A stretch of DNA of 64,000 nucleotides from Microbacterium sp. Se63.02b. Its GTDB lineage: Bacteria > Actinomycetota > Actinomycetes > Actinomycetales > Microbacteriaceae. The DNA is taken from assembly GCF_014171575.1 (NCBI RefSeq), contig NZ_CP050453.1:3596001-3660000 (forward strand), read 5' to 3'. Below the pieces are notes generated by a model. That model did no database searches and had not been told where the DNA came from. It saw only the letters and a program-made list of their open reading frames with translations. The translations under genes were made by a program, and so were the position numbers. Position 1 is the first letter of the stretch; every line of letters starts with the position of its first letter. Positions 43,700 to 54,003 of this stretch are shown piece by piece.

Positions 43700-45217
43700 T
43701 CAGCTGTTCTGCGGGAAGCCGAGGTCGATGCCCCCGTGGGCGGCCGGGTCGAGCCAGCGGCTCGTGATGGCCTTCTCGCGCGTGAAGAACTCGAACCCGT
43801 GGACACCGTACGCCTTGGCGTCCCCGAACAACGACGCCTTCCATCCGCCGAACGAGTGATAGGCGACCGGCACCGGGATGGGGACGTTGATCCCGATCAT
43901 CCCGACCTGCACCTCGTGCTGGAAACGACGTGCGGCACCACCGTCGTTCGTGAAGATCGCCGTGCCGTTGCCGAAGCGCCCCGAGTTGATGAGGTCGAGC
44001 CCCTCCTGGAACGTCGCGACGCGCAGCACCGAGAGCACCGGGCCGAAGATCTCGTCGCGGTACGCCTGCGAGGTCGTCGGAACCCCGTCGAGCAGTGTCG
44101 GCCCGAACCAGAACCCGTCCTCTCTACCCTCGACCGTCAGACCCCGGCCGTCGACCACGATCCTGGCGCCGTCGGCCTCGGCGACATCCACGTAGCCCGC
44201 GACCTTGGCGCGGTGCTCGGCGCTGATCAGCGGACCCATGTCGGGCTCGCCGGCACCATCGCCGGCGCCGTCGCCGATCCGCAGACGGCCGATCCGCTCC
44301 GTGATGCGTTCGATCAGCGCATCCGCGACAGGCTCCACGGCCAGCAGCACCGAGACCGCCATGCAACGCTCGCCCGCCGCGCCGAAGCCCGCATTCACCG
44401 CCTGATCCGCGACGAGATCGAGATCGGCATCCGGCAGCACCAGCATGTGGTTCTTCGCGCCGCCGAGCGCCTGCACCCGCTTGCCGTTGCGCGCGGCGGT
44501 CTCGTAGATGTACTGCGCGATCGGCGTGGAGCCCACGAACGAGATGGCCGACACCTCGTCGCTGTGCAGCAGTCCGTCCACGGCCTGCTTGTCGCCCTGC
44601 AGCACCGTGAACACGCCGGCCGGGAGACCGGCCTCCGCCCAGAGCTCCGCCATCCACAGGGCGGCCGAGGGATCCTTCTCGCTGGGCTTCAGGATCACGG
44701 CGTTGCCCGCGGCGATCGCGATCGGGAAGAACCACATCGGCACCATCGCCGGGAAGTTGAAGGGAGAGATGATGCCGACCACGCCCAGCGGCTGCTTGAG
44801 CGAGTACACGTCGATCCCCGTCGACACGTTCTCGGAGTAGGCGCCCTTGATCAGGTGCGGGAAGCCGGTCGCGAGCTCGACGACCTCCTGCCCCCGCAGG
44901 ATCTCGCCCATCGCGTCCGAGAGGACCTTCCCGTGCTCGGCGGTGATGATCGCCGCGAGCTCCGTCTTGCGCGCGTTCAACAGCTCCCGGAAAGCGAACA
45001 GCACGCTCTGCCGCTTCGCGATGGACCACCCGCTCCACTCGTCGAACCCGCGCCGCGCCGAGGCGATCGCGGCCGCGATCTCGGTGTCGTCGGCGAGGGC
45101 GACACGGCCGCTGATCCGCCCGGTCGCCGGATTGAACACCGGCGCCGTCCGCGCGCTCGTCGACGGACGCGGAGCACCATCGATCCAATGGCCGATCTCG
45201 GGGATGTCGGAGGTCAT
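43700..45217 (-). CDS. iolA: (Methyl)malonate-semialdehyde dehydrogenase of the inositol pathway
   Basis: 505 residues, CoA-dependent aldehyde dehydrogenase that turns malonate semialdehyde into acetyl-CoA. Features: PFNFPAMVPMWFFPIAIAAGNAVILKPSE, FVGSTPIAQYIYETAARNGKRVQALGGAKNH and catalytic Cys in FGAAGERCMAVSV. It is paralogous to the valine-pathway enzyme at 7986-9485 but lies inside the iol operon. ATG 45217 is chosen by homology, with AAGGAC upstream; the open frame extends further. Confidence 0.92.
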   Translation of the reverse strand: MTSDIPEIGHWIDGAPRPSTSARTAPVFNPATGRISGRVALADDTEIAAAIASARRGFDEWSGWSIAKRQSVLFAFRELLNARKTELAAIITAEHGKVLSDAMGEILRGQEVVELATGFPHLIKGAYSENVSTGIDVYSLKQPLGVVGIISPFNFPAMVPMWFFPIAIAAGNAVILKPSEKDPSAALWMAELWAEAGLPAGVFTVLQGDKQAVDGLLHSDEVSAISFVGSTPIAQYIYETAARNGKRVQALGGAKNHMLVLPDADLDLVADQAVNAGFGAAGERCMAVSVLLAVEPVADALIERITERIGRLRIGDGAGDGAGEPDMGPLISAEHRAKVAGYVDVAEADGARIVVDGRGLTVEGREDGFWFGPTLLDGVPTTSQAYRDEIFGPVLSVLRVATFQEGLDLINSGRFGNGTAIFTNDGGAARRFQHEVQVGMIGINVPIPVPVAYHSFGGWKASLFGDAKAYGVHGFEFFTREKAITSRWLDPAAHGGIDLGFPQNS

Positions 45218-45234
45218 GGAGTCCTTCTGCGGGG

Positions 45235-46134
45235 TCAGGCCGTGCGGCCGGGGTGGACGAGGGAGGCGGCGACGTCGATGGCCGCTGCCACGTCGATGTC
45301 GGAGGAGTACAGCAGCGTGCGGCCGACCGTGAGGCCGCGCACACCGGGAAGGGACAGGGCGTCCTCCCACGAGGAGAACGTGTCGTCGGGGTCGGCACCC
45401 GCATCGCCGCCGAGCAGCAGCACCGGCATCGTGGTCGCGGCCAGCACGCGCTCCATGTCGTCCACCACCGGGAGCTTGAGCCAGGTGCTGGCGCTGCTCG
45501 CTCCGAGGCCGCTCGCGATGGCGATCGACAGCATCACGGCGTCAGGACTCAGGTCGTTGACGACTCGTCCGTCGAGGCGGCGGCTGAGGAAGGGCTCGAG
45601 CATGATCGGAAGGTCGGCACGCGCGGCCGCGGTCACCGCGTCGGCGGTGGAGGCGAGGGTGGGCGCCGTCCCGTCGTCGTCGAGGTTCACGCGGAGCAGG
45701 GCCTTGGCGAAGTCGATGCCGGAGTCGACCATGGCTGGCACGTCGTACCCCGTGTAGCGGTCGTCCATCTCGAAGCTCGCGCCGCGCAGCCCGCCGCGGT
45801 TCATCGAGCCGACCACGATCTTGTCGTCGAGCAGTCCGAGCACGGCGAGGTCGTCGATGATGTCGGGGGTGCCGAGCACGCCGTCGACGCCGGGGTGTCG
45901 CAGCGCGATCGCGAGGCGGTCGAGCAGCTCATAGCGATCGGCCATGGCGTACGGCGATCCGCCCACCGCCAGGGCCCCGCGGGCGGGGTGGTCGGCGGCG
46001 ATGATGAAGAGCCGTCCGTCGTCGCGGATGATGTCACGGCGACGGCGCCCGGCGAGGGTCTCGCGGATCGTGTGCGGCGACTCGGCACGCACGGCGCGAA
46101 GCCGCTGGAAGTCCGCATCGGTCAAAGCTGTCAT
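45235..46134 (-). CDS. Cgl0159-type (beta/alpha)8 aldolase of the iol operon
   Basis: 299 residues. The barrel has RLFIIAADHPARGALAVGG near the N-terminus and GIDFAKALLRVNLDDDG, VVDDMERVLAATTMPVLLLGGDAG and GVRGLTVGRTLLY near the end. In actinobacterial inositol clusters this family replaces IolJ, the aldolase splitting 2-deoxy-5-keto-gluconate 6-phosphate to dihydroxyacetone phosphate and malonate semialdehyde. The assignment rests on context. ATG 46134 has GGAG at nine bases; ATG 46143 abuts that sequence and is unlikely. Confidence 0.82.
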   Translation of the reverse strand: MTALTDADFQRLRAVRAESPHTIRETLAGRRRRDIIRDDGRLFIIAADHPARGALAVGGSPYAMADRYELLDRLAIALRHPGVDGVLGTPDIIDDLAVLGLLDDKIVVGSMNRGGLRGASFEMDDRYTGYDVPAMVDSGIDFAKALLRVNLDDDGTAPTLASTADAVTAAARADLPIMLEPFLSRRLDGRVVNDLSPDAVMLSIAIASGLGASSASTWLKLPVVDDMERVLAATTMPVLLLGGDAGADPDDTFSSWEDALSLPGVRGLTVGRTLLYSSDIDVAAAIDVAASLVHPGRTA

Positions 46135-46135
46135 C

Positions 46136-47092
46136 TCACGCATCTCCGTTCACGACCTCGGCGACCTCGCGCTCGGTCGGCATCGCCGTCGAGCACTCCC
46201 GCCGGCCGGCCACGATGCCGCCCGCCGCGTTCGCGTAGGTGAGGGTCTTCTCGAGTTCCCAGTCCGCCAGCAGCCCGTGGCACAGCGCTCCGCCGAACGC
46301 GTCGCCGGCGCCGAGCCCGTTCACGACCTCGACCGCGGTCGCGGGGATCTCGACCTGTCGCGACCGCGTCTTCGCGAGGACCCCTCGGGGGCCCTGTTTG
46401 ACGATCGCCAGCTCCACTCCTCGTTCGAGGAGCGCGTCGGCCGCCCGCTGCGGATCGGTCTCGCCGACGGCGACCTCGCACTCTTCACGATTGCCGACGG
46501 CGACCGTGGCGAAGCGCAGGGCGTGCTGGATCTGCGCCCTGGCGTGCTCCGGTGTCTCCCAGAACATGGGCCGGTAGTCGAGGTCGAACACGGTGTGGGC
46601 GCGTCGGCCACGCCTCGCGAGCAGGTCGAGGTGCGTCTGCCTGCTCGGCTCCTCGCTCAGACCGGTCGCGGTGAACCAGACGAGCGCCGCCTCCCGCACC
46701 GTGTCGTCGTCGACGTCGTCCGGACGGATCTGCAGATCGGGTGCGGTGGGCTCCCGGTAGAAGTACAGCGGGAAGTCGTCGGGCGGGAAGATCTCGCAGA
46801 ACGTGATCGGCGTCTTGTAGGTCGGGTCGGTCGCCACGAAGTCGTTGCGCACTCCGAGCCGCTGGAGCTCGTCGCGGAGGTACTGCCCGAACGGGTCGTC
46901 TCCGACGCGCGAGAGGAGCGCGGTGTCGTGCCCGTACCGCGCGGCGGCCACCGCGACGTTGGCGGCGCTGCCTCCGAGGTACTTGCCGAAGGTGGTGACC
47001 TCGCCGAGTCCGACACCATCCTGGAGCGGATACAGGTCGACGCCCAGCCGACCGATGGTCAGGATCTCGGTGATCGATCGTTCCTCCGTCAT
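46136..47092 (-). CDS. iolC: 5-dehydro-2-deoxygluconokinase
   Basis: 318 residues, PfkB-family kinase phosphorylating 2-deoxy-5-keto-gluconate. The sugar site is FGKYLGGSAANVAVAAARYG, and the ATP and catalytic site is VVNGLGAGDAFGGALCHGLL (Asp is the base). The VTFCEIFPPDDFPLYFYREPTAPD-like block is typical of IolC. ATG 47092 follows AGGAGG; GTG 47095 would be too close. It is the first gene of the iolC-aldolase-iolA-iolB-iolD operon. Confidence 0.93.
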   Translation of the reverse strand: MTEERSITEILTIGRLGVDLYPLQDGVGLGEVTTFGKYLGGSAANVAVAAARYGHDTALLSRVGDDPFGQYLRDELQRLGVRNDFVATDPTYKTPITFCEIFPPDDFPLYFYREPTAPDLQIRPDDVDDDTVREAALVWFTATGLSEEPSRQTHLDLLARRGRRAHTVFDLDYRPMFWETPEHARAQIQHALRFATVAVGNREECEVAVGETDPQRAADALLERGVELAIVKQGPRGVLAKTRSRQVEIPATAVEVVNGLGAGDAFGGALCHGLLADWELEKTLTYANAAGGIVAGRRECSTAMPTEREVAEVVNGDA

Positions 47093-47122
47093 CACCCCTC
47101 CTCTCCGTCTCGCATTTGTCTT

Positions 47123-47136
47123 AACATTAGCACTTA
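47123..47136. promoter_or_regulatory. IolR operator candidate upstream of iolC
   Basis: AACATTAGCACTTA differs at only two positions from AACAATAGCACTTT at 58335-58348 next to the GntR gene; a shorter relative AATGTTAGCA is at 57588. It lies about 30-45 bases before the iolC start, on the -10 region. Confidence 0.45.
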
Positions 47137-47152
47137 GTGGGTTCTTTGGGAT

Positions 47153-49833
47153 TCAGTCGATCGCGCGCCGGATGCTGAGCATCCCACCGCCCACCACGCG
47201 GGCAGCCGCCGCATCGAAGGCGCCTCCCTGCGCCTCACCGGCCAGGTCGACCCGCATCCAATCGCCGGGCGACGCGAACGCCAGGTCGCGCTCCTCGCCG
47301 AGGTAGTTCACGAACCGCAGCTCGGCCTCGCTCCCCACGCGCCGCGCCGACTCGAGCACGACATCTCCGGCGACCTCGACGGGGAAAGCCGCCTCGGGCA
47401 GCGGACCATCGACCTCACCGGAGCCCCGGACCACGAGCGGGTCGTGCCGGAAGAGGTCACCGGCGCGCACGGCGCCCGCGTCGTCGGCACCGACCATGAT
47501 CGCCAGGTCGGTGTGCACGGCCACGCCCAGGTACTGCGCCCCGGGGACGGGGATCTCGGAGCCGGCCGGCTCATCGCGCAGCGGGTGCACGTTCACGCTC
47601 ATCATCCCCACCGAGCGCGACAGTGTGACCGCGAGCGCATCGGGGCACCGGGCGCCGAGACCAGCTCGTACTCCGACAGCTTCTGCACCAGCACCGCCGT
47701 CGACCCCGCGGCCGCGAAACGGTAGGCCGGATAGGTGGGCAGCGGGAACTCGCCCCAGCCGCCCTCGGCCTCGCGCCCGCGCACCGTCGTGCCGTACTGC
47801 CCCGCGCTGCGGAGGAGTCGAGCCCCGTGCCGTCGACGGGGACCAGCACCCGGAGCCGGTGGTCGGACGCGGTGTTCACGTAGTCGATGCCGACCCGCAG
47901 GAACCCCTCACCCTCGCGCAGTTCGATCGTGGTCTCGGTCTCCAGCGGCACCGTGCGGGTCGAGCGGCGGCGGTCCGGGTCGAGGCTCACCGGCAGGTCG
48001 TAGGTCCGACGGATGCGGATGCGTCCGCGCAACGGCCCCTCCTCGACCACGCTCACCTCGACCGACGACGGCTCCGACACCGCAGAGGCCGCGTCGACCG
48101 GACCGTAGTTGTACGAGTCGCCGCAATCGCCCTCGTCGATGAGGGCGAGCGCGCCGTCGATCGACGAGCCGTCCGCCCCCTCGATCCGGACGGTGCCGTC
48201 GGGGTTCACGGTCGCCGTCAGCGCCGCGTTGGAGAGTGCCTCTGCGGTCACGGTGACGGGGTCGACGGATGCCGCAGCGCTCGTCTCGTCGACCGCGGCG
48301 AGCGCGAGTCCGTCGACGTCGACCGCCAGCAGAGCGCGGTGCCGCTGGTCGGCGATGGTCTCGACGTGCCAGAGGCCTTCGCCCCCGGCATCCGCCGCCA
48401 CGCGCTCCTCCAGCTCGACGGTGAAGGCCGCCAGGTCCCACACGCCCTGCGCGCTCGGCGACCTGGAAGCGCAGCGATCCGTCTCCCCACTCGTAGCCGT
48501 TGATCTGCTGTCCGAACAGCTCACGACCGTGGATGCGACGGAGGATCTTCGGCAGGTCGGCGGTGCGCATGCGCTCGTCTCCGAGCACGGTCGGCAGCGG
48601 GTCGAGCAGCTGCACACCGGGAGCGAGCGCGCCGGGGTCGACGCCGTGCAGCGTGACCTCGACCTGTGCGCGCCGCGCGAACCCCGAGGGGTTGAACACC
48701 AGATGGCGTGTCGGCGAGACCGCGGCCGACACGTCACGCAGCACGCTGTCGATCACGCCACGGGCGATGTGCCCTGCGGTGTGGATGCGGGTACCGACCT
48801 GTTCCGTGGCGTCGACACCGCAGCCCGTGACCGAGTCGTGCGCGGTGCTCTCCACGATGCGGTACCAGGCGGTGTCGAAGAAGGAGCGGTGGTCGCGCGT
48901 GCCGTACAGGAGGTCGAGGCGCTCCGCCGCGGTGAGCGCCTGCTCGGACCTGGCCATCTCGCGCTTGAGGTTCGTGCGGATCGAGAAGACGCCGGGCAGC
49001 AGGTTGCCCCTCGCGTGCGAGCGCATCTCGCCGTGCACTTGCGGGAGGGCGGCGAGCGTGTCGACGTCGGTCGCGTACCGCGCGAGGTGCTCGTCGAGCG
49101 TCGCGATCGACAGGTGCGGCTCCTGCCCCGCCGCGTCGTACTCGCGGATGACCTCGGCGAGGTCTTCGGGCGGGGCGGAATGGTCGGTGCCGAGCATCGC
49201 GAGCACCGGGTCGTCGCCGTACCAGGAGGCGGTGCGCTCGGCGTAGTCGGGGGCGAGCGCGGGGAGCTGACCGGGCAGCGCGAACATGTCGAGTCCGTTG
49301 CCGTACCCGTCGAAGAGGTACTCGCAGCGCACCGCGTCGCCGTTCGGAGCCACCCAGGCGAAGGCGTGCTCGGCGACACCGGCGGGCACGCCGCGCCAGA
49401 GGGCGCTGTGGCGGATGCCGAACCCGGCGAGGATCTGCGGCATCTGCGCCGCGTGCCCGAACATGTCGGGGAGGTAGCCGACGGGCATCGCGCGTCCGAG
49501 GCGCGCGCTCACCGCCCGGCCGAGTTCGAGGTTGCGGATGATGGTCTCGCCGTCGCAGCCGAACTCGTCGAGCAGGATCAGGAACGGTCCGATACTCAAC
49601 TGCCCGCGCTCGACCAGGGCGACCACGCGGTCGCGCATGTCGGGGCGCATCTCGAGGTAGTCATCGACGGCCGCGGCCTGTCCGTCGAGCGTGAACCGGT
49701 ACGACGGCTCCGCCTCGAGGATGCCGATCAGCCGGTCGAGCATGTGCACGAGCCGGAGGCGGAACACATCGTGCGGCTCGTACCACTCGCGATCCCAGTG
49801 GGTGTGGGGGACGACGACGATCTCACTGCTCAC
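47153..49833 (-). pseudogene. GH38 alpha-mannosidase, frame broken as sequenced
   Basis: About 893 residues. The GH38 N-terminal domain opens with the zinc motif VVVPHTHWDREWYEP, followed by LDGQAAAVDDYLEMRPDM, GPFLILLDEFGCDGE and YLPDMFGHAAQMPQILAGFGI (catalytic Asp region). The helical and beta-sandwich domains follow. Three breaks, near 48455, 47815 and 47640, split the C-terminal half; each resumes conserved sequence (QGVWDLAAFTVELEERV; QYGTTVRGREAEGGWGEFPL; the final SVNVHPLRDEP). No signal peptide, so it acts on an imported substrate. GTG 49833 follows AGGAG. Mannosylglycerate hydrolases are close relatives, but the iol setting suggests a mannosylated inositol. Confidence 0.85.
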
Positions 49834-49876
49834 GGGCGGGGACTCCTGAATCTCTGGATGGGACGTTCGGGCGCGG

Positions 49877-51126
49877 TCAGGCGCAGAGGGCGGCGATGCT
49901 GCGGTCGGCGTGCAGCAGGTAGTAGGGGCCGGCAGCGGGATCGCCGTCGAAGGAGGCGCTGTCGCCGTGCACCGAGCGTCGCTCCCCTCGCCGTCGACGA
50001 GGATCAGGCCGTCGGCGTCGATCGCGAGCAGCTCTCCGTCGACCCGCAGCAGCACCGGCGCGGTGAACAGTTCGGGCATGCTGAGGCCGTCCCGCACCGA
50101 GACCCCGCCCATGATGGCGGTGCGACCGGCGGCGACTCCGGCCAGGATGGCCTCGACCGAGTCGTTCTCGGCCGCCACCCAGGTGGTCGGCGTGCCGGGG
50201 CCGACACCCTGGCTCCGCATGTGGAAGTCGGCGCCACCGAGGAGCACGGCGCTCTTGTCCCACCGTTCGTGGAAGGCGAGCGGTGAGGTGGCGATGAGCT
50301 CGCGGTACCAGGTGGAGTGCCACAGCTCGATCGCGCGCGGAGTGCGGTCGAGGGGTGCAGCCACGAGCAGTCGCCGGAGATCGGGTGGTTCACGCTCAGC
50401 ACGCCGCCGCGTCGCTCGACCTCGTCGACCCACTCCTGCGCCGGGCGGCGGAAGTCGATCCAGCCGATGTCGCCGAACGCGTTCGCGTGGCCACGGTGCG
50501 TGGTGACCTCCTGTCCGGGGAGCAGGGTGATGCCCTGCTCCGCCCCGACGACGGGCAGGTGCGCGTGGTGACTGGTCGTGTTGTGGTCGGTCACGGCGAG
50601 GAAGTCGAGCCCGGCGCGCACGCCGAGCGCCGCGAGACCGGAGATGCTCGCGGCCGTCGGAGTGCAGCGTGTGCGCGTGGAAGTCGCCCGCGTACCAGCG
50701 CAGACCGGCGGGAGCAGGGAGGTTCCTCGCGCTGCCCCGGCGCACGTCGGTCACGGGCACGGCGACGGGGCCGTGGTCGATCTCCGACTCCGCGGGAAGC
50801 AGGATCTCCACCACGACGTCGGCCCCACCGGCGCTGAGCCGGTGCACCCCGAGGATCACGTACCACTCGCCCTCTTCCGGGCGACCGGGCAGGTACCCGG
50901 GGTGGCGTCATCGGTGCGGATCACGTAGTCCTGTCGTGCACCGCCCGACCATCCGCGCCACCCGCGGCGCCCTCGCAGCCGAGGTCGATCACCGCCGCCT
51001 CCGCGTCATACGAGATGCGCACCTCGAGCGAGTCCGTGCCGCGGGCACGTCGAACGGCACGCGCACGTACCGGTCTTCGTTCTGGATCTCGTGGGTGAGG
51101 TGGAGGGTGGTGCGGATGCTCGCCAT
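49877..51126 (-). pseudogene. CehA/McbA-family PHP-domain metallohydrolase, frame broken as sequenced
   Basis: About 416 residues. The N-terminal beta-rich domain starts MASIRTTLHLTHEIQNEDRY. The PHP domain starts with YAGDFHAHTLHSDG (metal histidines), then FLAVTDHNTTSHHAHL, GITLLPGQEVTTHRGHANAFG, VLSVNHP and KSAVLLGGADFHMRS. At least six single-base slips occur, near 51030, 50950, 50905, 50660, 50360 and 49990, all but one a lost G or C in a run. PHP enzymes hydrolyse phosphoesters or esters. It sits between the ABC ATPase (TGATG overlap) and the mannosidase, so it probably acts on the imported compound. Cytoplasmic. Confidence 0.8.
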
Positions 51127-52199
51127 CAGCCGATCCGCTCGGTGGATCCGGTGTCGAAGAGCAGCGCGCGGTTCAGCTGCGGCACGATCCAGCCGCGGTC
51201 GCCGGCGACCGGCTCCTGCTCTTCGGGGACGACGACCTGCATCTTGTGCTCGCCGGCGCTCACCAGCACCAGGCTCGTCGCCCCGAGCGTCTCGGTGACG
51301 ACGACCTCGGCCGCGATGCCGCCTTCGATCGGCTCCGTCGACCAGCGCAGGTACTCCGGACGGATGCCCCAGCTCACCGCCTGGCCGTCGCGCACCGATG
51401 CCGCCGCCTCGACGGGAACCGGCACGTCCGCGTCGCCGATGCGCACGGCACCGCCGGTGACCGTGGTCTCCAACAGGTTCATGGGCACCGAACCGATGAA
51501 CCCGGCGACGAAGGTGTTGTTCGGGCGATGGAAGATCTCCCGCGGCGAACCGATCTGCTGCAGCTTGCCGGCCTTCATCACCGCGATGCGGTCGGCGAGC
51601 GCGAGCGCCTCGGCCTGGTCGTGCGTCACGAACACCGTGGTGACGCCGAGGTCGCGCTGCAGCTCCTTGAGGAAGGTGCGCGCCTCGAGCCGCAGACGCG
51701 CGTCGAGGTTCGAGAGCGGCTCGTCGAGCAGCAGGACGTCGGGGCGCGTCGCCACGGCGCGGGCGAGAGCCACCCGCTGTTGCTGCCCACCGGACAGCTG
51801 TCCAGGACGGCGCTCGATGAGTCCGTTCAGGGAGAGGCCGTTGGCGACGGACTCGGCCGTGGTGCGGCGCTCGCCCTTGGCCACGCGGCGGATCCGCAGC
51901 GGGTACGCGATGTTGTCGCCGACGTCCATGTGCGGGAAGAGGGCGTAGTCCTGGAAGACCATCGCCACCCCGCGCTCTCCGGGCTCGGCGTTCGTGACGT
52001 CCTTCGTCCCGATCGTGAGCTTTCCTGAGGTGATGCTCTCGAGGCCCGCGATGGAGCGGAGGAGCGTGGTCTTCCCGCATCCGGACGGACCGAGGAGGGC
52101 GAAGAACTCGCCGTCCGCGATCTCGACGTCGACGCTGTCGACGCCGCGCACCCCACCGGGGTACTCCTTGACGAGTTCTGTTGCGATGATGGCGGCCAT
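51126..52199 (-). CDS. Sugar ABC transporter ATPase (MalK/UgpC type)
   Basis: 357 residues. Walker A is GPSGCGKTT (residues 37-45), the Q-loop is VFQDYALFPHM, the signature LSGGQQQR, Walker B DVLLLDEP and the switch histidine in VFVTHDQAEA. A C-terminal TOBE/OB domain (VSWGIRPEYLRW) follows, as in MalK and MsiK. It overlaps the permease before it and the hydrolase after it as TGATG. It may also energise the ATPase-less transporter at 14.6-17.8 kb, as MsiK does in other actinobacteria. Confidence 0.93.
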   Translation of the reverse strand: MAAIIATELVKEYPGGVRGVDSVDVEIADGEFFALLGPSGCGKTTLLRSIAGLESITSGKLTIGTKDVTNAEPGERGVAMVFQDYALFPHMDVGDNIAYPLRIRRVAKGERRTTAESVANGLSLNGLIERRPGQLSGGQQQRVALARAVATRPDVLLLDEPLSNLDARLRLEARTFLKELQRDLGVTTVFVTHDQAEALALADRIAVMKAGKLQQIGSPREIFHRPNNTFVAGFIGSVPMNLLETTVTGGAVRIGDADVPVPVEAAASVRDGQAVSWGIRPEYLRWSTEPIEGGIAAEVVVTETLGATSLVLVSAGEHKMQVVVPEEQEPVAGDRGWIVPQLNRALLFDTGSTERIG

Positions 52200-53053
52200 C
52201 AGGACTTGATCCCTCCGTGGAAGCGGAAGCCGTAGCGGCGGTTGACGAAGAAGTAGATGAGGAGGACGGGCACCGAGAACACCAGCGAGAACGCCGAGAT
52301 GAGTCGGAGATCGGCCTGGCCGCTCTCGGTGTAGAAGGTGTACATGAGCACGGCGGCCGGCTGCATGTCGGGCGTGCGCAGCAGCAGGAACGGCACGAGG
52401 AAGTTGCCCCACACCTGCACGATCGTCCAGATCGCGATGAACGCCAGCCCGGGTCGGGCGATCGGCACGACGACGTCCTTGAGGATGCGGAACGGTCCGG
52501 CGCCATACAGCCGCGCCGATTCCTCGTACGACTTCGGGATCGAGTCCATGAAGTCCTTGAGGATGAAGATCACCGTGGGCAGGATGCCTCCGGCGAGCAC
52601 CAGGATGACTCCGACGTGCGTGTTGATCAGCTGCAGCTGGTTGATGAGCTGGAACGTGGGGACCATCGCCGCGGTGCCGGTCACGATCGACGACAGCAGC
52701 AGCAGCCCGTAGAGGATGCCGTCGCGCCCGGGGATGTTGATGCGGCTCATCGCGTACGACGCCAGGGCGCCGAGCACGATCACGAGCGCCATCGTCCCGA
52801 TGCCGAGGATGAGCGAGTTCAGGATGGACTTCATCGCATACGGGTTCTCGACCAGCCGCGCGAAGTTGTCGAGCGTCCAGTCCGGCCACGACACGGTCAA
52901 CGAGGGGGTCGCGTCGAACGGCGCGAGGATCAGCCACACCATCGGCAGCGCGAAGAACAGCGACACGAGCACGAGGACGAGCGTGAACAGGATCCGCGAC
53001 ACGAAGTGGGTCACCGACCGGTCGCGAGCCACCGTCTTGATGGTCGTCATCAT
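52199..53053 (-). CDS. Sugar ABC transporter permease (MalG-type)
   Basis: 284 residues, six membrane helices. FFALPMVWLILAPFDATPSL marks the N-terminal part, and the EAA loop is YEESARLYGAGPFRILKDVVVPIARPGL. Its ATG overlaps the stop of the other permease as ATGA, and its stop overlaps the ATPase start. Part of the transporter serving the iol-mannosidase locus. Confidence 0.92.
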   Translation of the reverse strand: MMTTIKTVARDRSVTHFVSRILFTLVLVLVSLFFALPMVWLILAPFDATPSLTVSWPDWTLDNFARLVENPYAMKSILNSLILGIGTMALVIVLGALASYAMSRINIPGRDGILYGLLLLSSIVTGTAAMVPTFQLINQLQLINTHVGVILVLAGGILPTVIFILKDFMDSIPKSYEESARLYGAGPFRILKDVVVPIARPGLAFIAIWTIVQVWGNFLVPFLLLRTPDMQPAAVLMYTFYTESGQADLRLISAFSLVFSVPVLLIYFFVNRRYGFRFHGGIKS

Positions 53054-54003
53054 GAGCGCACCTTCTTCTTCTTCGTGCTCCGGCCCCGCGAGACGCGCGT
53101 GTACATCAGCGCGATGACGAGGTTGATGAGGAGCATGATCAGCGAGATCGCGGCGCCGAGTCCGAGCTGTCCGCCCGGGATGGCGGTCTGGTAGATGTAC
53201 ACCGAGAGGATGTCGGTCTGACCGTTCGGCCCACCGGCCGTGAGCAGGTACGGCGTGAACGTGTTGAAGGTCCACAGCGTGATCAGCAGCGTGTTGGTCA
53301 GCAGGTGGCCCTTGATGTTCGGCAGGATCACGTCGCGCAGCTGCTGCCAGGTGTTGGCCCCGACCATGCGGGCGCTCTCCAGCTGCGACGGCGGCACGGC
53401 GCTGATCGCCGACGAGAACAGCTGCATCGAGAACGCGGTCCCGACCCAGATGTTGAAGATGATGATGCACTCCATCGGGTGCTCGATCAGCCACGCCGCC
53501 CCCTCGGTGCCGAGCAGGGCGTTGAGCGTCCCGGTGCGTCGGTCGAGGAGCGCGAGCCACAGGAACGACGCGACCGAGGCGGGGATGACCCACGCGGCGA
53601 GCACGAGCGTCTCGACGAAGGTCTTGACCCCGGCGCGCACGTTGCGCAGCATCCAGGCGAGAGCGAATCCGAGGACCGTCTGCCCGATGATGCCCGAGAC
53701 GAGCACGAACACGAGCGTGAGCCACAGCGAGTTCCAGAACCGCGGATCGTTCAGAGCGGTCGAGAAGTTCTCGAGTCCGACGAACTGCGGGCTGGCGGCC
53801 GCGAAGCCGGTCAACCGGTAGTTCGTCATCCCGAGGTAGACGGTCCAGATCGCCGGGAAGAGGAGGAACAGCCCGATCAGGAGCAGGCCGGGTGCCGCGA
53901 ACAGCGTCGCCCGTGCCCGCCCGAGACCGGCGACATCCTCCGCGCGGCGCCGGCGGGGAGCGGTGACGCTCCCCGCCGGCATCGTTGCGTTCGTCATCGT
54001 CAC
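53050..54003 (-). CDS. Sugar ABC transporter permease (MalF-type)
   Basis: 317 residues. FAAPGLLLIGLFLLFPAIWTVYLGMTNY begins the membrane part, and the EAA loop is LESARMVGANTWQQLRDVILPNIKGHL. A basic tail (RGRSTKKKKVRS) ends it. GTG 54003 overlaps the binding-protein stop as GTGA; ATG 53997 is an alternative start two codons on. Partner of the following permease. Confidence 0.92.
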   Translation of the reverse strand: MTMTNATMPAGSVTAPRRRRAEDVAGLGRARATLFAAPGLLLIGLFLLFPAIWTVYLGMTNYRLTGFAAASPQFVGLENFSTALNDPRFWNSLWLTLVFVLVSGIIGQTVLGFALAWMLRNVRAGVKTFVETLVLAAWVIPASVASFLWLALLDRRTGTLNALLGTEGAAWLIEHPMECIIIFNIWVGTAFSMQLFSSAISAVPPSQLESARMVGANTWQQLRDVILPNIKGHLLTNTLLITLWTFNTFTPYLLTAGGPNGQTDILSVYIYQTAIPGGQLGLGAAISLIMLLINLVIALMYTRVSRGRSTKKKKVRS

